Assembly: GCA_965216155.1 (NCBI GenBank)
Contig: CBDCFD010000005.1
Span: forward strand, 62,001 to 126,000
DNA from: CATOSP01 sp965216155
GTDB taxonomy: Bacteria > Chloroflexota > Dehalococcoidia > Lucifugimonadales > UBA3495
Direction: 5' to 3'
Length of the DNA: 64,000 nt
Shown here: piece by piece, positions 1 to 8,505 of the stretch
Layout: each line of letters begins with the position of its first letter
Numbering within the stretch: the first letter of the stretch is position 1
Made by a program: the position numbers and the translations under genes
The notes under the pieces: model-generated
Seen by the model: the letters and a program-made list of their open reading frames with translations, nothing else
What the model was told of the DNA's origin: nothing
The model's database searches: none

Positions 1-13
1 TTTAGTTTAGCCA

Positions 14-1111
14 TCAGTATTGCCTGCGAGAGAGAAAGTCTATCAACTCTTCGGCTTCCTTCGCGGCCCAGTCCGGTAGTGGGACCGGTTTCAGGGCCTT
101 CAAAGCATCTTCCGCGCTGGCTTCGGTCAAGACTTGCGACTGCTCCATGGCCCCCACTTCTTCCAGCACTTCCAGCACCCGTTCCACGTCCTGGTCGTCC
201 AGTTCCTCTTGACTGTAGATACGGTTCAACTCGTCCAGCGATTGCCCTTTGGCCTCGCTGAAGGCGTAGACCACCGGAAACGACTTTTTTCTTCTGCGGA
301 TGTCGTTGCCCGCCGCCTTGCCGGTAGTGGACTCGTTTCCCCAGATACCCAGATAATCGTCCCTGATCTGGAACGCCCGGCCCAAGCCGTTTCCGAACTT
401 GGAAAAGGCATCGTAGACTACCGGGTCGTCGGTGGCCAGAAGCGCCCCAATCTGCAGGCCGCTGCGGATCAGCGCCCCGGTCTTGTAGGCAATCATCTGG
501 AGGTAGTCATCGGTGCCTATGCGGGTGCTGGACTCGAACTGCAGGTCCAGGCACTGGCCTTGGATCATCTCCAGATAGCTGTCGGTCAAGATTTGCGACA
601 CCCTTAGGACAGTGGCCGCGGGGATTTCATTCCGTGCCGTACCCAGCAGAGCCGTATCGCCGATGGTGTGCAAGGCATTGCCCGCCACCAGTGCCTTTGG
701 TATGCCCCAGATGGACCAAACTGTAGCCTGATGGCGGCGCTCAGAGTCCATGTCCTGTATGTCGTCGTGGATCAGGGAGAAGTTGTGGATCAACTCCAAT
801 GCGGCAGCAGCCGGAAGGGCCCTGGCAGGGTCTTCTTGAAGGGCCTCGCATGCAAACAGGCAGAGGGTTGGCCGCAAGGCTTTGCCCTGGGAGAGGGGGG
901 TTATTGCTGGAGTACCCTCGCGGTCCACCCAACCCAGATGGTAGCGGAGAAGGAGGTACGGCCCGGCCTCTCCCGGACTGGGGACGCAGCGGGTAAGCTC
1001 TTGTTCGACCAGCCCTTTGTACCTGTCGAACATCTCCGGAAGTGTGGGCCCATTGTCCATGCGAACCATGGAATTCTCGACGGGACCTCTAGTCTCTTGA
1101 TTTCCAGTCAT
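14..1111 (-). CDS. Polyprenyl diphosphate synthase (trans-isoprenyl transferase)
   Basis: Predicted cytosolic trans-prenyltransferase that condenses isopentenyl diphosphate with allylic diphosphates to make farnesyl, geranylgeranyl or longer chains for quinones and lipids. The first aspartate-rich motif is DDIQD at residues 116-120, preceded by LIH as in the family. The second is DDYLG at residues 251-255, one Asp short of DDxxD, a common variation. Length (365 aa) is slightly above the usual 300-350 because of an N-terminal tail; internal Met at 15 or 18 could be the true start. It stands alone beside the left edge. Product chain length cannot be read from sequence. Confidence 0.9.
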   Translation of the reverse strand: MTGNQETRGPVENSMVRMDNGPTLPEMFDRYKGLVEQELTRCVPSPGEAGPYLLLRYHLGWVDREGTPAITPLSQGKALRPTLCLFACEALQEDPARALPAAAALELIHNFSLIHDDIQDMDSERRHQATVWSIWGIPKALVAGNALHTIGDTALLGTARNEIPAATVLRVSQILTDSYLEMIQGQCLDLQFESSTRIGTDDYLQMIAYKTGALIRSGLQIGALLATDDPVVYDAFSKFGNGLGRAFQIRDDYLGIWGNESTTGKAAGNDIRRRKKSFPVVYAFSEAKGQSLDELNRIYSQEELDDQDVERVLEVLEEVGAMEQSQVLTEASAEDALKALKPVPLPDWAAKEAEELIDFLSRRQY

Positions 1112-1276
1112 CAGCCGGAATCAAGGGGACGCCTGCTCCGCAGCTTGGTTCTTAGGATACATCGCCTGACGATGCGAGGCATCCTAGCAAACGCCCGTCA
1201 TGAGTGTCAAGCAATTTTGGCCCGGGTATCCGCATGACTGGAAGAGATGGCTAGGGGTTAGATTGACTTCCACCGT

Positions 1277-1438
1277 GAGAAAATTGCGAAACTCCACTGC
1301 CCCCCATCCGTCGCTCCCGCGAAAGCGGGAGCCCAGAGCTATCGTAGTGGTTTCCCGCTTTCGCGGGAAAGACGAGTTGGTATTTTCGTAGTGATACAGG
1401 CCAGTATCTGGCGAAGCACAACGTTTCGCAATTTTCTC
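1277..1438. repeat. MITE-like element, copy 1
   Basis: A 162-bp non-coding element bounded by inverted termini GAGAAAATTGCGAAACTC (left, last base differing) and its complement ending at 1438. The sequence CCACCGTGA at 1270-1278 is repeated at 1438-1446, which looks like a target-site duplication of 7-9 bp. The interior holds two small palindromes built on CCCGCGAAAGCGGG and a related arm near 1360. It shares its ends, but not its interior, with the element at 15377-15538. It sits between the prenyl synthase and the peroxiredoxin gene and fills most of that gap. Confidence 0.7.
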
Positions 1439-1538
1439 CACCGTGACGTGCTTGCCTCGGCGATGGGGCCTGGGTATGATGATTTCCTGCGCCCTGGAGG
1501 CGGATATCCTGTATACGTGGAACCCTGGGAGTGAAGTT

Positions 1539-2039
1539 ATGGGTGACAAGCTGCAACAAGGGGACCGGTTCCCTTCCCTGACCCTAAACCTGATAAACGG
1601 TGACCAGATCACTTTACCCGAACAAGCGCCCTCACGGTACACTGCGCTCCTCTTCTACCGGGGACACTGGTGATGGTACTGTGCTCGGCAGTTGGCCGAA
1701 TGGGAAGCATCCAAGTCCCAGCTCACCGAGCTTGGAGTCACCGTCTTGGCGGCTAGTGTGGACGACCTCGAACACGCTAAGGAGATGGCTGGGAAGGGCC
1801 TCAGCTTCCCCGTTGCTCATGGCTTAACGCAGGAGGAATCCGGGACCATTGGCGCGTGGTGGTCCGGCGACCGGGGCGGATTTATCCAACCGGCGGAGTT
1901 CCTGTTGGGCAGGGGAGGCGTTGTCCTCGGCGCAATGTACGCGTCCGGGCCGGTGGGCCGCATGGGCGTCGACGAAGCGGTGCATCTGATCACCGGCCGG
2001 GAAAACCGGCGGCGGCAAGAGGAACAGGGGTCAGCCTAA
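1539..2039 (+). CDS. Peroxiredoxin-like selenoprotein (AhpC/TSA fold) with in-frame UGA
   Basis: Reading from ATG 1539 (GGAG about 8 bases upstream) gives 44 codons ending RGHW, then TGA at 1671-1673, then WYCARQLAEWE and an open frame to TAA at 2037-2039. The thioredoxin-fold peroxiredoxins of this type read FYRGxWCPYCRxQLAEL, so the UGA falls exactly on the peroxidatic cysteine. Read as selenocysteine the protein is 166 aa with a U45-W-Y-C48 redox motif, the full length of the family. Downstream sequence matches the family (VTVLAASVDD, PVAHGLTQEE). Expected role: reduction of peroxides using a thiol partner. The alternative is a nonsense-mutated pseudogene, but both halves look intact and the hairpin after the UGA supports recoding. 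Confidence 0.8.
1685..1699 (+). promoter_or_regulatory. Candidate bacterial SECIS hairpin
   Basis: TCGGC (1685-1689) pairs perfectly with GCCGA (1695-1699) around the loop AGTTG. The loop begins 16 nt after the UGA at 1671-1673 and has a G in its first two positions. These features fit the published bacterial SECIS consensus (apical loop 16-37 nt after UGA, early loop G, upper stem of at least 4 bp). The lower stem is weak. SelB binding is inferred. Confidence 0.5.
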
Positions 2040-2064
2040 AGACCGGGTGGAGAGGCGTTTGACG

Positions 2065-2889
2065 ATGAGCGAGCAGCGGAACGACCAGCAGATGGTAGAC
2101 ACCATGGAGGCCGTGTGGCAGTCTATCGACGGCCTCTGCGCTGGCTTGAGCGAGACCCAGTGGAAGACGGTCACCGACTGCCCAGGATGGTCGGTGCAGG
2201 ACCAGCTTTCCCACCTCGCGGGCAGTGAAAACGGGCTGTTGGGACGGCCCAGGCCGGACCACACGGTTCCAACCTTGACCCATATCAAGAACGATGTCGG
2301 GGCCAACAACGAAATCGTCGTGGACTACCGGCGTCCGTGGTCTGGAGCACAAGTGCTGGAAGACTTCCGGGAGACAACCGGAGAGCGGCTGAAGGTCCTG
2401 CGGGCCATGGGCCCAGGCGACTTCGATGCCGCCGCTCAGACGCCCATCGGTCCCGGCACTCAGCGGGACTACCTGGCGATCCGGATTTTCGACGCCTGGG
2501 TCCACGAGCAGGACATGCGCCGCGCGTTGGGCATCCCCGGCGATTTGGACGGGCCGGTGGCGGAACATTCAGTGGGCCGGATGGCGATGGCCGTCCCCTA
2601 CATCGTGGGCAGAAAGGTCCAGCCGCCCGACGGGACTACCGTGGTCGTGGAAGTCACTGGAGGAGAGGGCCGCGTCCTCCCCGTTGCCATGCAGGGCGCC
2701 AGGGCCAATCCTCTCGACTCGGTACCCGAATCCCCGGACGCGAGACTGTCGATGGACGTGGAAACGTTCCTATGCCTCTGTTGCGGCCGTTGGGACCCTG
2801 CGGGGACTATTGAGTCCGGGAGGGTGCAAATCTCAGGAGACCGCGCCCTGGGTGAGTCCATCGCCCGGGAAATGAACATCATGATCTGA
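2065..2889 (+). CDS. Maleylpyruvate isomerase/MDMPI-type protein (TIGR03083-like)
   Basis: Protein of about 274 aa with the DinB-like four-helix MDMPI N-terminal fold: the stretches WQSIDGLCAGLSETQW, TDCPGWSVQDQLSHLAGSE and FDAWVHEQDMRRALG carry the conserved Trp-Ser-Val-xx-xxx-His and WxHxxD metal-binding pattern. Family members are mycothiol-dependent isomerases or of unknown thiol-linked function. Here neither substrate nor thiol is known. ATG 2065 follows GAGAGG at suitable distance; GTG 2047 is an alternative. It starts 25 bp after the selenoprotein and reads the same way, so the two may be co-transcribed. Confidence 0.75.
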   Translation: MSEQRNDQQMVDTMEAVWQSIDGLCAGLSETQWKTVTDCPGWSVQDQLSHLAGSENGLLGRPRPDHTVPTLTHIKNDVGANNEIVVDYRRPWSGAQVLEDFRETTGERLKVLRAMGPGDFDAAAQTPIGPGTQRDYLAIRIFDAWVHEQDMRRALGIPGDLDGPVAEHSVGRMAMAVPYIVGRKVQPPDGTTVVVEVTGGEGRVLPVAMQGARANPLDSVPESPDARLSMDVETFLCLCCGRWDPAGTIESGRVQISGDRALGESIAREMNIMI

Positions 2890-3053
2890 TCCTCGGCTGC
2901 GCGGGCCATTCCCTTCGCCTGTCAGGGAGAAGACTTGGATGAGTGGGAAATGTACCAGGGCTACCCTCCCTGGTTCGAGCGAGGGACGCCCCTAAACTTT
3001 CTCTAGCGGTGAGAAGGTACCAACGCCCGCGTGTGAAACAATTCTGCGCCGGC

Positions 3054-4052
3054 CTATTTCGACGGGAACCGGGCGCAGAGCATGTCCAGTATCAACCGGG
3101 CCGCCACTTGCACCGTCAACTCCGACGAGTCGTAGGGCGGGGCTACTTCCACCATGTCGAACGCCACCAGCGGATGGCCGTTCGCCCCCGGCTTGCTCAA
3201 CAGGGCGTTCAGGCAGTCCCGCACCTCGTGGTAGAAAAGGCCGCCCGTCTCAGGGGTGCCCGTTCCCGGTGCAAGGCTGGGGTCCATAACGTCGATGTCG
3301 AAGGTGATGTACAGGTTCTCTGCGGACGGGATCAGGTCCGCCACTGCCTGGGGTCCCAAGTCGCGGAACCGGTTACTGCTTATGATAAGGGAGCCGTCAT
3401 TGATCGCCTCCTCGTAGGGCTTACGCCGCGCCGCCCGAATGCCCACCGAAGTGATGTGGTTGACGAAAGGCAACTCCCGGCAGCGCCTGATCGGGCTGCC
3501 GTGGGTGAACAAGACGCCCTGGACGTCGTGGGTGTAGTCCAAGTGGGCGTCGAAGTGGACGATGTTCAGCGGCCCGAACTTGCTCAGCCCCCGCACCACC
3601 GGGAAGGTGATGGCATGATCGCCCCCCACAACCACCGGGAAAGCGCCCCGCTCGACAACCTGCTCGACAGCCTTGGTCAGCTTGTCGAAGTTCCGCACCA
3701 CCTCCGACGGGACGACCGTGATGTTGCCGCAGTCGGCCATGCGCACGCCGCGAAGAAGCTCGTCCTGGGCGTCAACGTCGAAAAACCCCTCGGCCTGGCT
3801 CTGGCGTCCGTAGGGATCGGCGTAGGAGTAGGTGCGGGGGGCGTCGCGGATCGCGTCGGGGCCGTAGCGGGCTCCCGGCCTTCCCATGGTCCCCTGGTCG
3901 AAGGGCACGCCGATAATGGCCACGTCGGCGTCAAGCTGGCTCAGGTCGTCGCAAAGGGGCGCCTTGAAAAAACTCCGGGGCTGCGCCCGGATAATGGGCC
4001 ATTCCTCTTCCGGGGGCTGGTTATTTTGGGCGGTAGGGTCTTGCTGCGTCAT
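3054..4052 (-). CDS. Agmatinase/arginase-family ureohydrolase
   Basis: 332-aa manganese hydrolase expected to release urea from agmatine, guanidinobutyrate or a related guanidine compound in the cytosol. The binuclear Mn ligands are visible: GGDHA at 143-147, DAHLD at 168-172 and DIDVMDP at 252-258, followed by the family PGTGTPETGG segment. The N-terminus carries a polar extension before the VAIIGVPFD strand. Substrate specificity cannot be assigned; agmatinase (SpeB-like) is the most usual choice for this architecture. Confidence 0.88.
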   Translation of the reverse strand: MTQQDPTAQNNQPPEEEWPIIRAQPRSFFKAPLCDDLSQLDADVAIIGVPFDQGTMGRPGARYGPDAIRDAPRTYSYADPYGRQSQAEGFFDVDAQDELLRGVRMADCGNITVVPSEVVRNFDKLTKAVEQVVERGAFPVVVGGDHAITFPVVRGLSKFGPLNIVHFDAHLDYTHDVQGVLFTHGSPIRRCRELPFVNHITSVGIRAARRKPYEEAINDGSLIISSNRFRDLGPQAVADLIPSAENLYITFDIDVMDPSLAPGTGTPETGGLFYHEVRDCLNALLSKPGANGHPLVAFDMVEVAPPYDSSELTVQVAARLILDMLCARFPSK

Positions 4053-4082
4053 TGTTCCCTTCCTTCCGGTTCCTGCTACAAT
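4052..4082 (+). promoter_or_regulatory. Possible promoter for the PaREP1-like gene
   Basis: TTGTTC at 4052-4057 and TACAAT at 4077-4082 are separated by 19 bp and lie 30 bp before ATG 4112. The TACAAT -10 is the same as the one ahead of the cobalamin riboswitch at 50285. The -35 is weak. Confidence 0.35.
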
Positions 4083-4111
4083 CGGCCCAATCGGCCAATG
4101 GGGGTACGGGC

Positions 4112-4546
4112 ATGGCTATGCCAGGAACACCTGAGAAGTATACAGAAATGAGTCAACGTTATATCCAGCAGGCAGAGGAGGAATTTCAGAAAGGAGACCT
4201 TACACAGGCGTCGGAGAAGGCTTGGGGCGCGGTGGCTCTGGCCGTAAAGTCCATTGCGGAACAGAGAGGCTGGCTTCACAACCGCCACGACCTGCTCTAT
4301 GCTATCTCCGAGCAAGTCGCCGACGAGATGGGACGGCGCAATTTGACCAATCTGTTCCGCAGCGCCGGTCAATTGCACGTTAACTACTACGAAGAATGGA
4401 TGTTGGAGGGCCATGTGCGGGGCGCCATCGACGACGCCAAGACCTACTTGCAGGAATTGGAAGCAATCCAGGCCGCGCCGCCGCCAACATTCGTCCCCCA
4501 AACCCCGGCGCAAGCCGCCCGGCTGCGAAGGCTCACCGCGCCCTAG
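4112..4546 (+). CDS. PaREP1/HEPN-like helical protein
   Basis: About 144 aa, predicted all-helical. The pattern AEEEFQKGDLTQASEKAWGAVALAVKSIAEQRGW is that of the PaREP1 family, related to HEPN-type four-helix bundles, and the same KLWDAAA..VAKQRGW theme recurs in the protein at 8007-8363. No catalytic RxxxxH HEPN motif is evident. Role unknown; in other genomes such proteins sit near nucleotidyltransferases or toxin modules. Start chosen at ATG 4112; ATG 4148 is possible. The 3' end overlaps the convergent radical SAM gene by 4 bp. Confidence 0.65.
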   Translation: MAMPGTPEKYTEMSQRYIQQAEEEFQKGDLTQASEKAWGAVALAVKSIAEQRGWLHNRHDLLYAISEQVADEMGRRNLTNLFRSAGQLHVNYYEEWMLEGHVRGAIDDAKTYLQELEAIQAAPPPTFVPQTPAQAARLRRLTAP

Positions 4547-5535
4547 AAAGGCGGCTTGAAACCGTCCTTCCCCGCGCCCAACTCCGGCAGCGCGTCATTC
4601 AAGACCTGGAACACCATTTCGTAGTCCTCAAGGTACTTGTCGCGGAAGGAATCCCGGTCACAGCCCAACTTCTCGGCCATCAGGTCGAAAGCCTTGTCTC
4701 GGGTGCCGGCCAGGAACTTGCCCCGCTGGAAGTGGAAGGGTTGGGCGATGAACTTCTGGACGCCGGTATCAAGCAGGCTATCGGCGAAGGCGTAGGGACT
4801 GCTGACCAGCAGCAGCGGCGTCATGGTGATGCAGGCGTCAACGCCCGCTGCCTGCACCGCGCCGATGGCCCGCAGCCGCGCCGGGTTGGACGGGCAGAAG
4901 GGTTCAAAAGTGCGCCGGATGTCCTCGTCGTCGGTGGTAACGGTCATGTTCACCTGCACCCGCCCTCCGTTCTCTTCGATGCGGCGGAACAGGTCGCAAT
5001 CCCGAACCACGTCCGGGCTGCGGGTCTGGACAACCAGCTTGGGCTTGTGTCCATCCGCCATTACCTCCAGCAAGCGGCGGGTCAGCCGCAACTCCCGCTC
5101 CACCGGCTGATAGGGGTCGGTAACGCTGCTCATGTAAATCAGCTTGCCGTCCAGCGACTCCGGGCGCCTTTTCAGCCGCTTCTCCAGCAACTCGACGGCG
5201 TTCTCCTTGACGCTGACCCAATAGCCCCAACTGTCCCGCTTCGCAACGTCGCGGCTGAAAAAGGCGGCGTAGCAGTAGGTACAGCCGAAGGAGCAACCGC
5301 TGTAGGGGTTCAGGGTAAAGTCGTAGGCGTCCATGAACCCAGTGGCGCGGGTCAGGATTTCGCGGGCGGGGTTGTAAGCTACCGCGGTTTCACCGATGTG
5401 GGTAGGGTGCTGGACCACCGTTGGCTCGTATGCGACGGCAATCTCTTCGATACCAGCAGAGTGGGCGGTGTCGGCGAGTGTGTCTGCCGACGGCATAGGT
5501 ATGTGATTGTCGAACAGGGAAGGTTGTATGGTCAT
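4543..5535 (-). CDS. Radical SAM protein of the SplB/Rv2578c type
   Basis: 330-aa protein with the radical SAM iron-sulfur motif C81-x3-C85-x2-C88 (GCSFGCTYCYA) followed by a TIM-barrel region: KLIYMSSVTDPYQPVE, VVQTRSPDVVRD and VNMTVTTDDEDIRRTFEP. This is the COG1533 family that includes spore photoproduct lyase relatives. Expected to cleave S-adenosylmethionine to a 5'-deoxyadenosyl radical; the target is unknown. The N-terminal 60 residues are non-conserved. The stop overlaps the convergent neighbour's stop region. Confidence 0.85.
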   Translation of the reverse strand: MTIQPSLFDNHIPMPSADTLADTAHSAGIEEIAVAYEPTVVQHPTHIGETAVAYNPAREILTRATGFMDAYDFTLNPYSGCSFGCTYCYAAFFSRDVAKRDSWGYWVSVKENAVELLEKRLKRRPESLDGKLIYMSSVTDPYQPVERELRLTRRLLEVMADGHKPKLVVQTRSPDVVRDCDLFRRIEENGGRVQVNMTVTTDDEDIRRTFEPFCPSNPARLRAIGAVQAAGVDACITMTPLLLVSSPYAFADSLLDTGVQKFIAQPFHFQRGKFLAGTRDKAFDLMAEKLGCDRDSFRDKYLEDYEMVFQVLNDALPELGAGKDGFKPPF

Positions 5536-5603
5536 TTCTACGTCACCTCTGTCTAGTCAGTCGCATTGAACACCGGGAACTGAATTTTATCCAATGGCGA
5601 TTG

Positions 5604-7102
5604 TCATACAAGTTTCAGTTCGGATACTTGACCTTCCCACGCGTAACCTTTGTCGAGCAACACATTTGCTCGGTTCTTTTTGAGTTTTCGTACAGTACCC
5701 TCTCCGAAACCTGTGATACGAACTCGGTCGCCAACGGATATTCTTTCAGGTTCACGGAAGACTTTGCCCTCGTCAGAGTTGACAGCCGGAGGATTCTGCA
5801 TAGCATCTTTGGAATTCCGGTAAGCACCCAGAGTTCTCCAAGGCAAGTTTCCACGCTGGCGTTCCTTGTAGACAGCTTGTTGTGCCTCTATCACACGCTG
5901 AGCGCGTCGCAACTCAGATTCATCATGGCGCTGGCGTTCCTCCATTGTCCGCATGGCGAGTCGCTGATTATGCTCGATCAGCCGCTGGCGTTCCTTCGCA
6001 GCCTGCTGGGGGGCCATGCGTTCATACTCTATACGGAGTCGGCGTTCCTCCTCGGCCTGCTGAGCCGCTAAACGTTCGGCCTCATCCTGGCGCTGGCGCA
6101 ATTCCTCAGCCCGCTGAACTGCCAACTGCTCGACTTCGGCAGCACGCAGGTAATTCGGTGCATAAATCAAGAAGGCAGTTTCATCAACTTTCCAATCCCG
6201 GAATATCTGGCGATAATTATTGGGGAAGAATCCCCATTCTCGGCACATCTGCGCCAACTTCGCGTTTGTTGCAGATTGCGGAAAAGTAGGCAGTTCGGGT
6301 TGAAGTTTCAATGTCTTCAGATCGGTTCTCGGGAATGGTGAGGCGTCTAGGGCAATTTGTACGTTGCCATACGCTGGATGATCCTGATTGTAGTAGCAAG
6401 TGACTGCCCCAACTACAGGATGAATTATCTTGCGAAGGTGTCGGAGAACAGGTTGAACGACGTTCACGTTGGAGCGGTAAATCACGTGTAGAGCGGTCAG
6501 CCAATTATCGGCTCCTGGCATAGGCACTATCTTTGTCAAATCCGTATGTGCCACAGTGCCATTTTGTACCAATCCGCACGCAGCGGACAGCGCCGAGCCA
6601 GGTAAATGGAGGTTCACGTATGTCGCAAATTCATTCCAAAGCTTTAGACCAATCTCAATCATCGCGTGGCTATTATCTATCGAATCTATTCTCACATCTG
6701 AAACCTGCTGTCCTTGATGCAGGGCATCAGCTAGTGCCAGTGTTACTCCGAACTGCATGGCCAACGATCCGCACCCAAAGTCTACAACTCGCAGTGTGTT
6801 CGTTTCTCCTAAAAAATGCGGTTGGCTTCTCTCGTGGATCGAATGTGTTCGACTATCGAGAATGCGATATTGATGTGAGCTAACTGATATTGAACTGCAT
6901 AAAACAATGCTACAAGAGGGTCTGCATAATCGGGTGATCTGAGGAATCGCAGCCCTTCGAGGGACCTTCTTGCATCGGAAACCCAGTCCAATCTCTGGTT
7001 AGAGCTCAACCCTTCTGTCAGACGGTAGAATTCCGTTTCGGCTACTTGCAAAACAATCTGCTCTACAATACCCACCACAGTTCGTTTATCTCGTTCGTTC
7101 AA
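5604..7102 (-). CDS. SAM-dependent methyltransferase with coiled coil and KOW-like tail, interrupted by a frameshift
   Basis: Two frames together make one plausible protein. The first (7102 down to 6809, 97 aa) is helical and ends EANRIF then TAG inside a run of six T. In the -1 frame the sequence continues LGETNTLRVVDFGCGSLAMQ, a clear class I methyltransferase motif I, then RIDSIDN (motif II) and NWLTALHVIYRSN to residue ~190 of the second part. A Glu/Arg/Gln-rich coiled coil of about 100 residues follows, then a C-terminal SH3/KOW-like segment (SVGDRVRITGFGEGTVRKL). Either one T has been lost, or the ribosome slips back on UUU before UAG. Substrate unknown. The start at ATG 7102 follows a moderate ribosome site. 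Read separately, the second frame starts from TTG 6764, which would cut motif I in half. Confidence 0.6.
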
Positions 7103-7167
7103 GTTTAGTTCCTCACAGGTGTTTCCGTATCAGCGGTATAGTGGCTGACGTTCTCACGTCTTCTGCC

Positions 7168-7231
7168 CACTCCGCTGGCATCCACTCCCCGAACCACGCC
7201 AGCGTCCCCCCATTATCTCCGGCGCTAACTG
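7168..7231 (-). pseudogene. Hydrolase 3'-end remnant, copy 1
   Basis: Translated leftward this non-coding piece reads TLAWFGEWMPAEW, matching the C-terminus MAETLAWFGEYL of the alpha/beta hydrolase at 9250-10131. It lies immediately downstream of the first PIN gene, as copy 2 (8449-8500) does for the second. Confidence 0.5.
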
Positions 7232-7632
7232 TCATGCGTTACTCGCCAATTGCTCGTTTAATTCTCTGGGAGTGATTATCGGAACGGAAAACTCCGATGA
7301 CAGGCTGAGCAGGTCGGTATCGCTTGTTACGAGGGCGTCTGCGCCGTCGGCCAGGGCCAGCTTTAGAAATGGAATGTCGTTGGGGTCGCGGCAATCGGGC
7401 ACTGTCAGAGACTCCGGGACCGCAATTGTCTCTGTCCAAGGCAGATAGGTGTCTAACAGGAGCCCTTGTTGCTCCGCTGTTAGTCCGAACTGCGCATATG
7501 AGAGCACTCGCTTCAATTCCGCTATGGTGTCGCAACTTATCAGTGGAATGATGCCCCCCAACCGCCATGCCTGCCGTATCCAGAGAATACTAGGGCAGGG
7601 ACAAGGACGCTGGTGTCGATAACCACCCTCAA
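7232..7632 (-). pseudogene. PIN-domain toxin (PIN_3/COG1569 type), 5' deletion
   Basis: The 5' end reads TTG then LRVVIDTSVLVPAL, the usual first PIN strand with its catalytic Asp. It then passes, through a small deletion and frameshift, into the frame ILWIRQAWRLGGIIPLISCDTIAELKRVLSY, PDCRDPNDIPFLKLALADGADALVTSDTDLL and a C-terminal IITPRELNEQLASNA. Compared with the paralogue at 8506-8943 about 14-16 nt, coding roughly five residues, are missing near 7590. The catalytic Asp residues survive but no single frame joins them. Intact relatives are VapC-like endoribonucleases. The TTG overlaps the stop of the antitoxin gene, showing the original two-gene operon. Confidence 0.7.
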
Positions 7633-7859
7633 CCGCTGTTGCCCCGCCGCGCCCAGGCGATCGCTTCCTCCACATCCGCCTCGGTTATACCCCGTTTCGC
7701 CAACTTCTCCCTTACCGCGTCCGCCGGAGAGACATGAACGGGCGTAAGCACAATGCAGCCGTTCTTTTTAGTCACGTCGAAATACTCTATCCCGCCAAAG
7801 ACTGCCTCCGCCTCTTCCAGGAAAGTTAGCTGGTTTGCGCCAGTCCGTTTTGCAAGCAT
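7629..7859 (-). CDS. AbrB/MazE-type antitoxin, module 1
   Basis: 76-aa protein: swapped-hairpin AbrB-like half (MLAKRTGANQLTFLEEAEAVF, EYFDVTKKNGCIVLTPV) and a C-terminal toxin-binding helix pair (DAVREKLAKRGITEADVEEAIAWARRG). It binds DNA and neutralises the PIN partner in related systems. Start at 7859 gives alignment with the paralogue at 8952-9173; the longer start at 7889 would lie almost on the predicted transcription start. Its toxin gene is broken, so it is an orphan. Confidence 0.75.
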   Translation of the reverse strand: MLAKRTGANQLTFLEEAEAVFGGIEYFDVTKKNGCIVLTPVHVSPADAVREKLAKRGITEADVEEAIAWARRGNSG

Positions 7860-7904
7860 GTCGATTTCCCCGGCAAGTCCCTGGAACAATGAGCCTTTGC
7901 CGTC

Positions 7905-7934
7905 ATTATAATTTATTGGTCCCGCTGGCGGGAC
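7905..7934 (-). promoter_or_regulatory. Antitoxin promoter with palindrome over the -35 region
   Basis: On the minus strand TATAAT (7905-7910) is preceded by the perfect palindrome GTCCCGC/GCGGGAC around two bases (7919-7934) where the -35 would lie. This is a likely autoregulatory operator for the AbrB-type antitoxin; alternatively the hairpin terminates the gene at 8007-8363. Confidence 0.4.
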
Positions 7935-8006
7935 ATAGTGGAACCGTCACACTCCCACTACCCCTTACCAATGCTCCCCGTACCGCGGCGATGTGTTCCC
8001 TGGGAT

Positions 8007-8363
8007 TCACCTGGTCAGCGCCTGCATGTTCTCGATGAAACTCTGGACTGCATCGCGGCAGTCGTCCAATTCGTATGGTCTCATAAAATTGTGTCGGGCG
8101 TTGTCGAGAAGGTACTCGGCGGCCCCGAACTCTCCACCCAGGTCCGGGTCATAGCCGCGCTCTTTGCCCAGATATTCGGCGGCGTCTCCCAGGTCACTGG
8201 GGGTTTCGTGGGGCCAGCCTCGCTGTTTGGCGACGATGGCGACCAGCGAGGCGGCGGCGTCCCAGAGCTTTTGCGAGCCGAGGCGGACATCACCGGCGTC
8301 AAAGGCCCGGTCAGCCTCTTTGACGATGTTACGGGCAGCCTGGATATGTTCCGGCGTCAGCAT
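8007..8363 (-). CDS. HEPN-like/PaREP1-like helical protein
   Basis: 118 aa, all-helical. LTPEHIQAARNIVKEADRAFDAGDVRLGSQKLWDAAASL and VAKQRGWPHETPSDL resemble the protein at 4112-4546 in layout. It lies between the two AbrB-PIN modules and reads with them. No nuclease motif is evident. ATG 8363 is chosen because upstream residues are not conserved in character. Function unknown. Confidence 0.6.
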   Translation of the reverse strand: MLTPEHIQAARNIVKEADRAFDAGDVRLGSQKLWDAAASLVAIVAKQRGWPHETPSDLGDAAEYLGKERGYDPDLGGEFGAAEYLLDNARHNFMRPYELDDCRDAVQSFIENMQALTR

Positions 8364-8448
8364 GGTTGAGAATACTCCCTTTTGGGGACTAACCATCCGG
8401 TGGGCGGTCGAATTCGGATTCCGCGAACCTTGCGGGCCTCTAACGCGC

Positions 8449-8500
8449 CGGCATCCACTCCCCGAACCACCCCAACGTCTCCGCCATAACCCCCGGCGCC
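8449..8500 (-). pseudogene. Hydrolase 3'-end remnant, copy 2
   Basis: Reads VMAETLGWFGEWMPAR and a stop on the minus strand, almost the same as the last residues (VMAETLAWFGEYL) of the hydrolase encoded at 9250-10131. It follows the second PIN pseudogene directly. Confidence 0.6.
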
Positions 8501-8505
8501 AATTG

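Noticed and set aside
1443..1538. Upstream extension of the selenoprotein
   Set aside because: The extra 32 codons overlap the MITE-like flank and lack a ribosome site; ATG 1539 has GGAG at the right distance and a family-like N-terminus.
2943..4151. Long rightward frame opposite the ureohydrolase
   Set aside because: It is antisense to a clearly conserved enzyme and has the Val/His/Arg-rich look of a shadow frame. The same applies to 4396-5556, 11202-12026 and 41065-42168.
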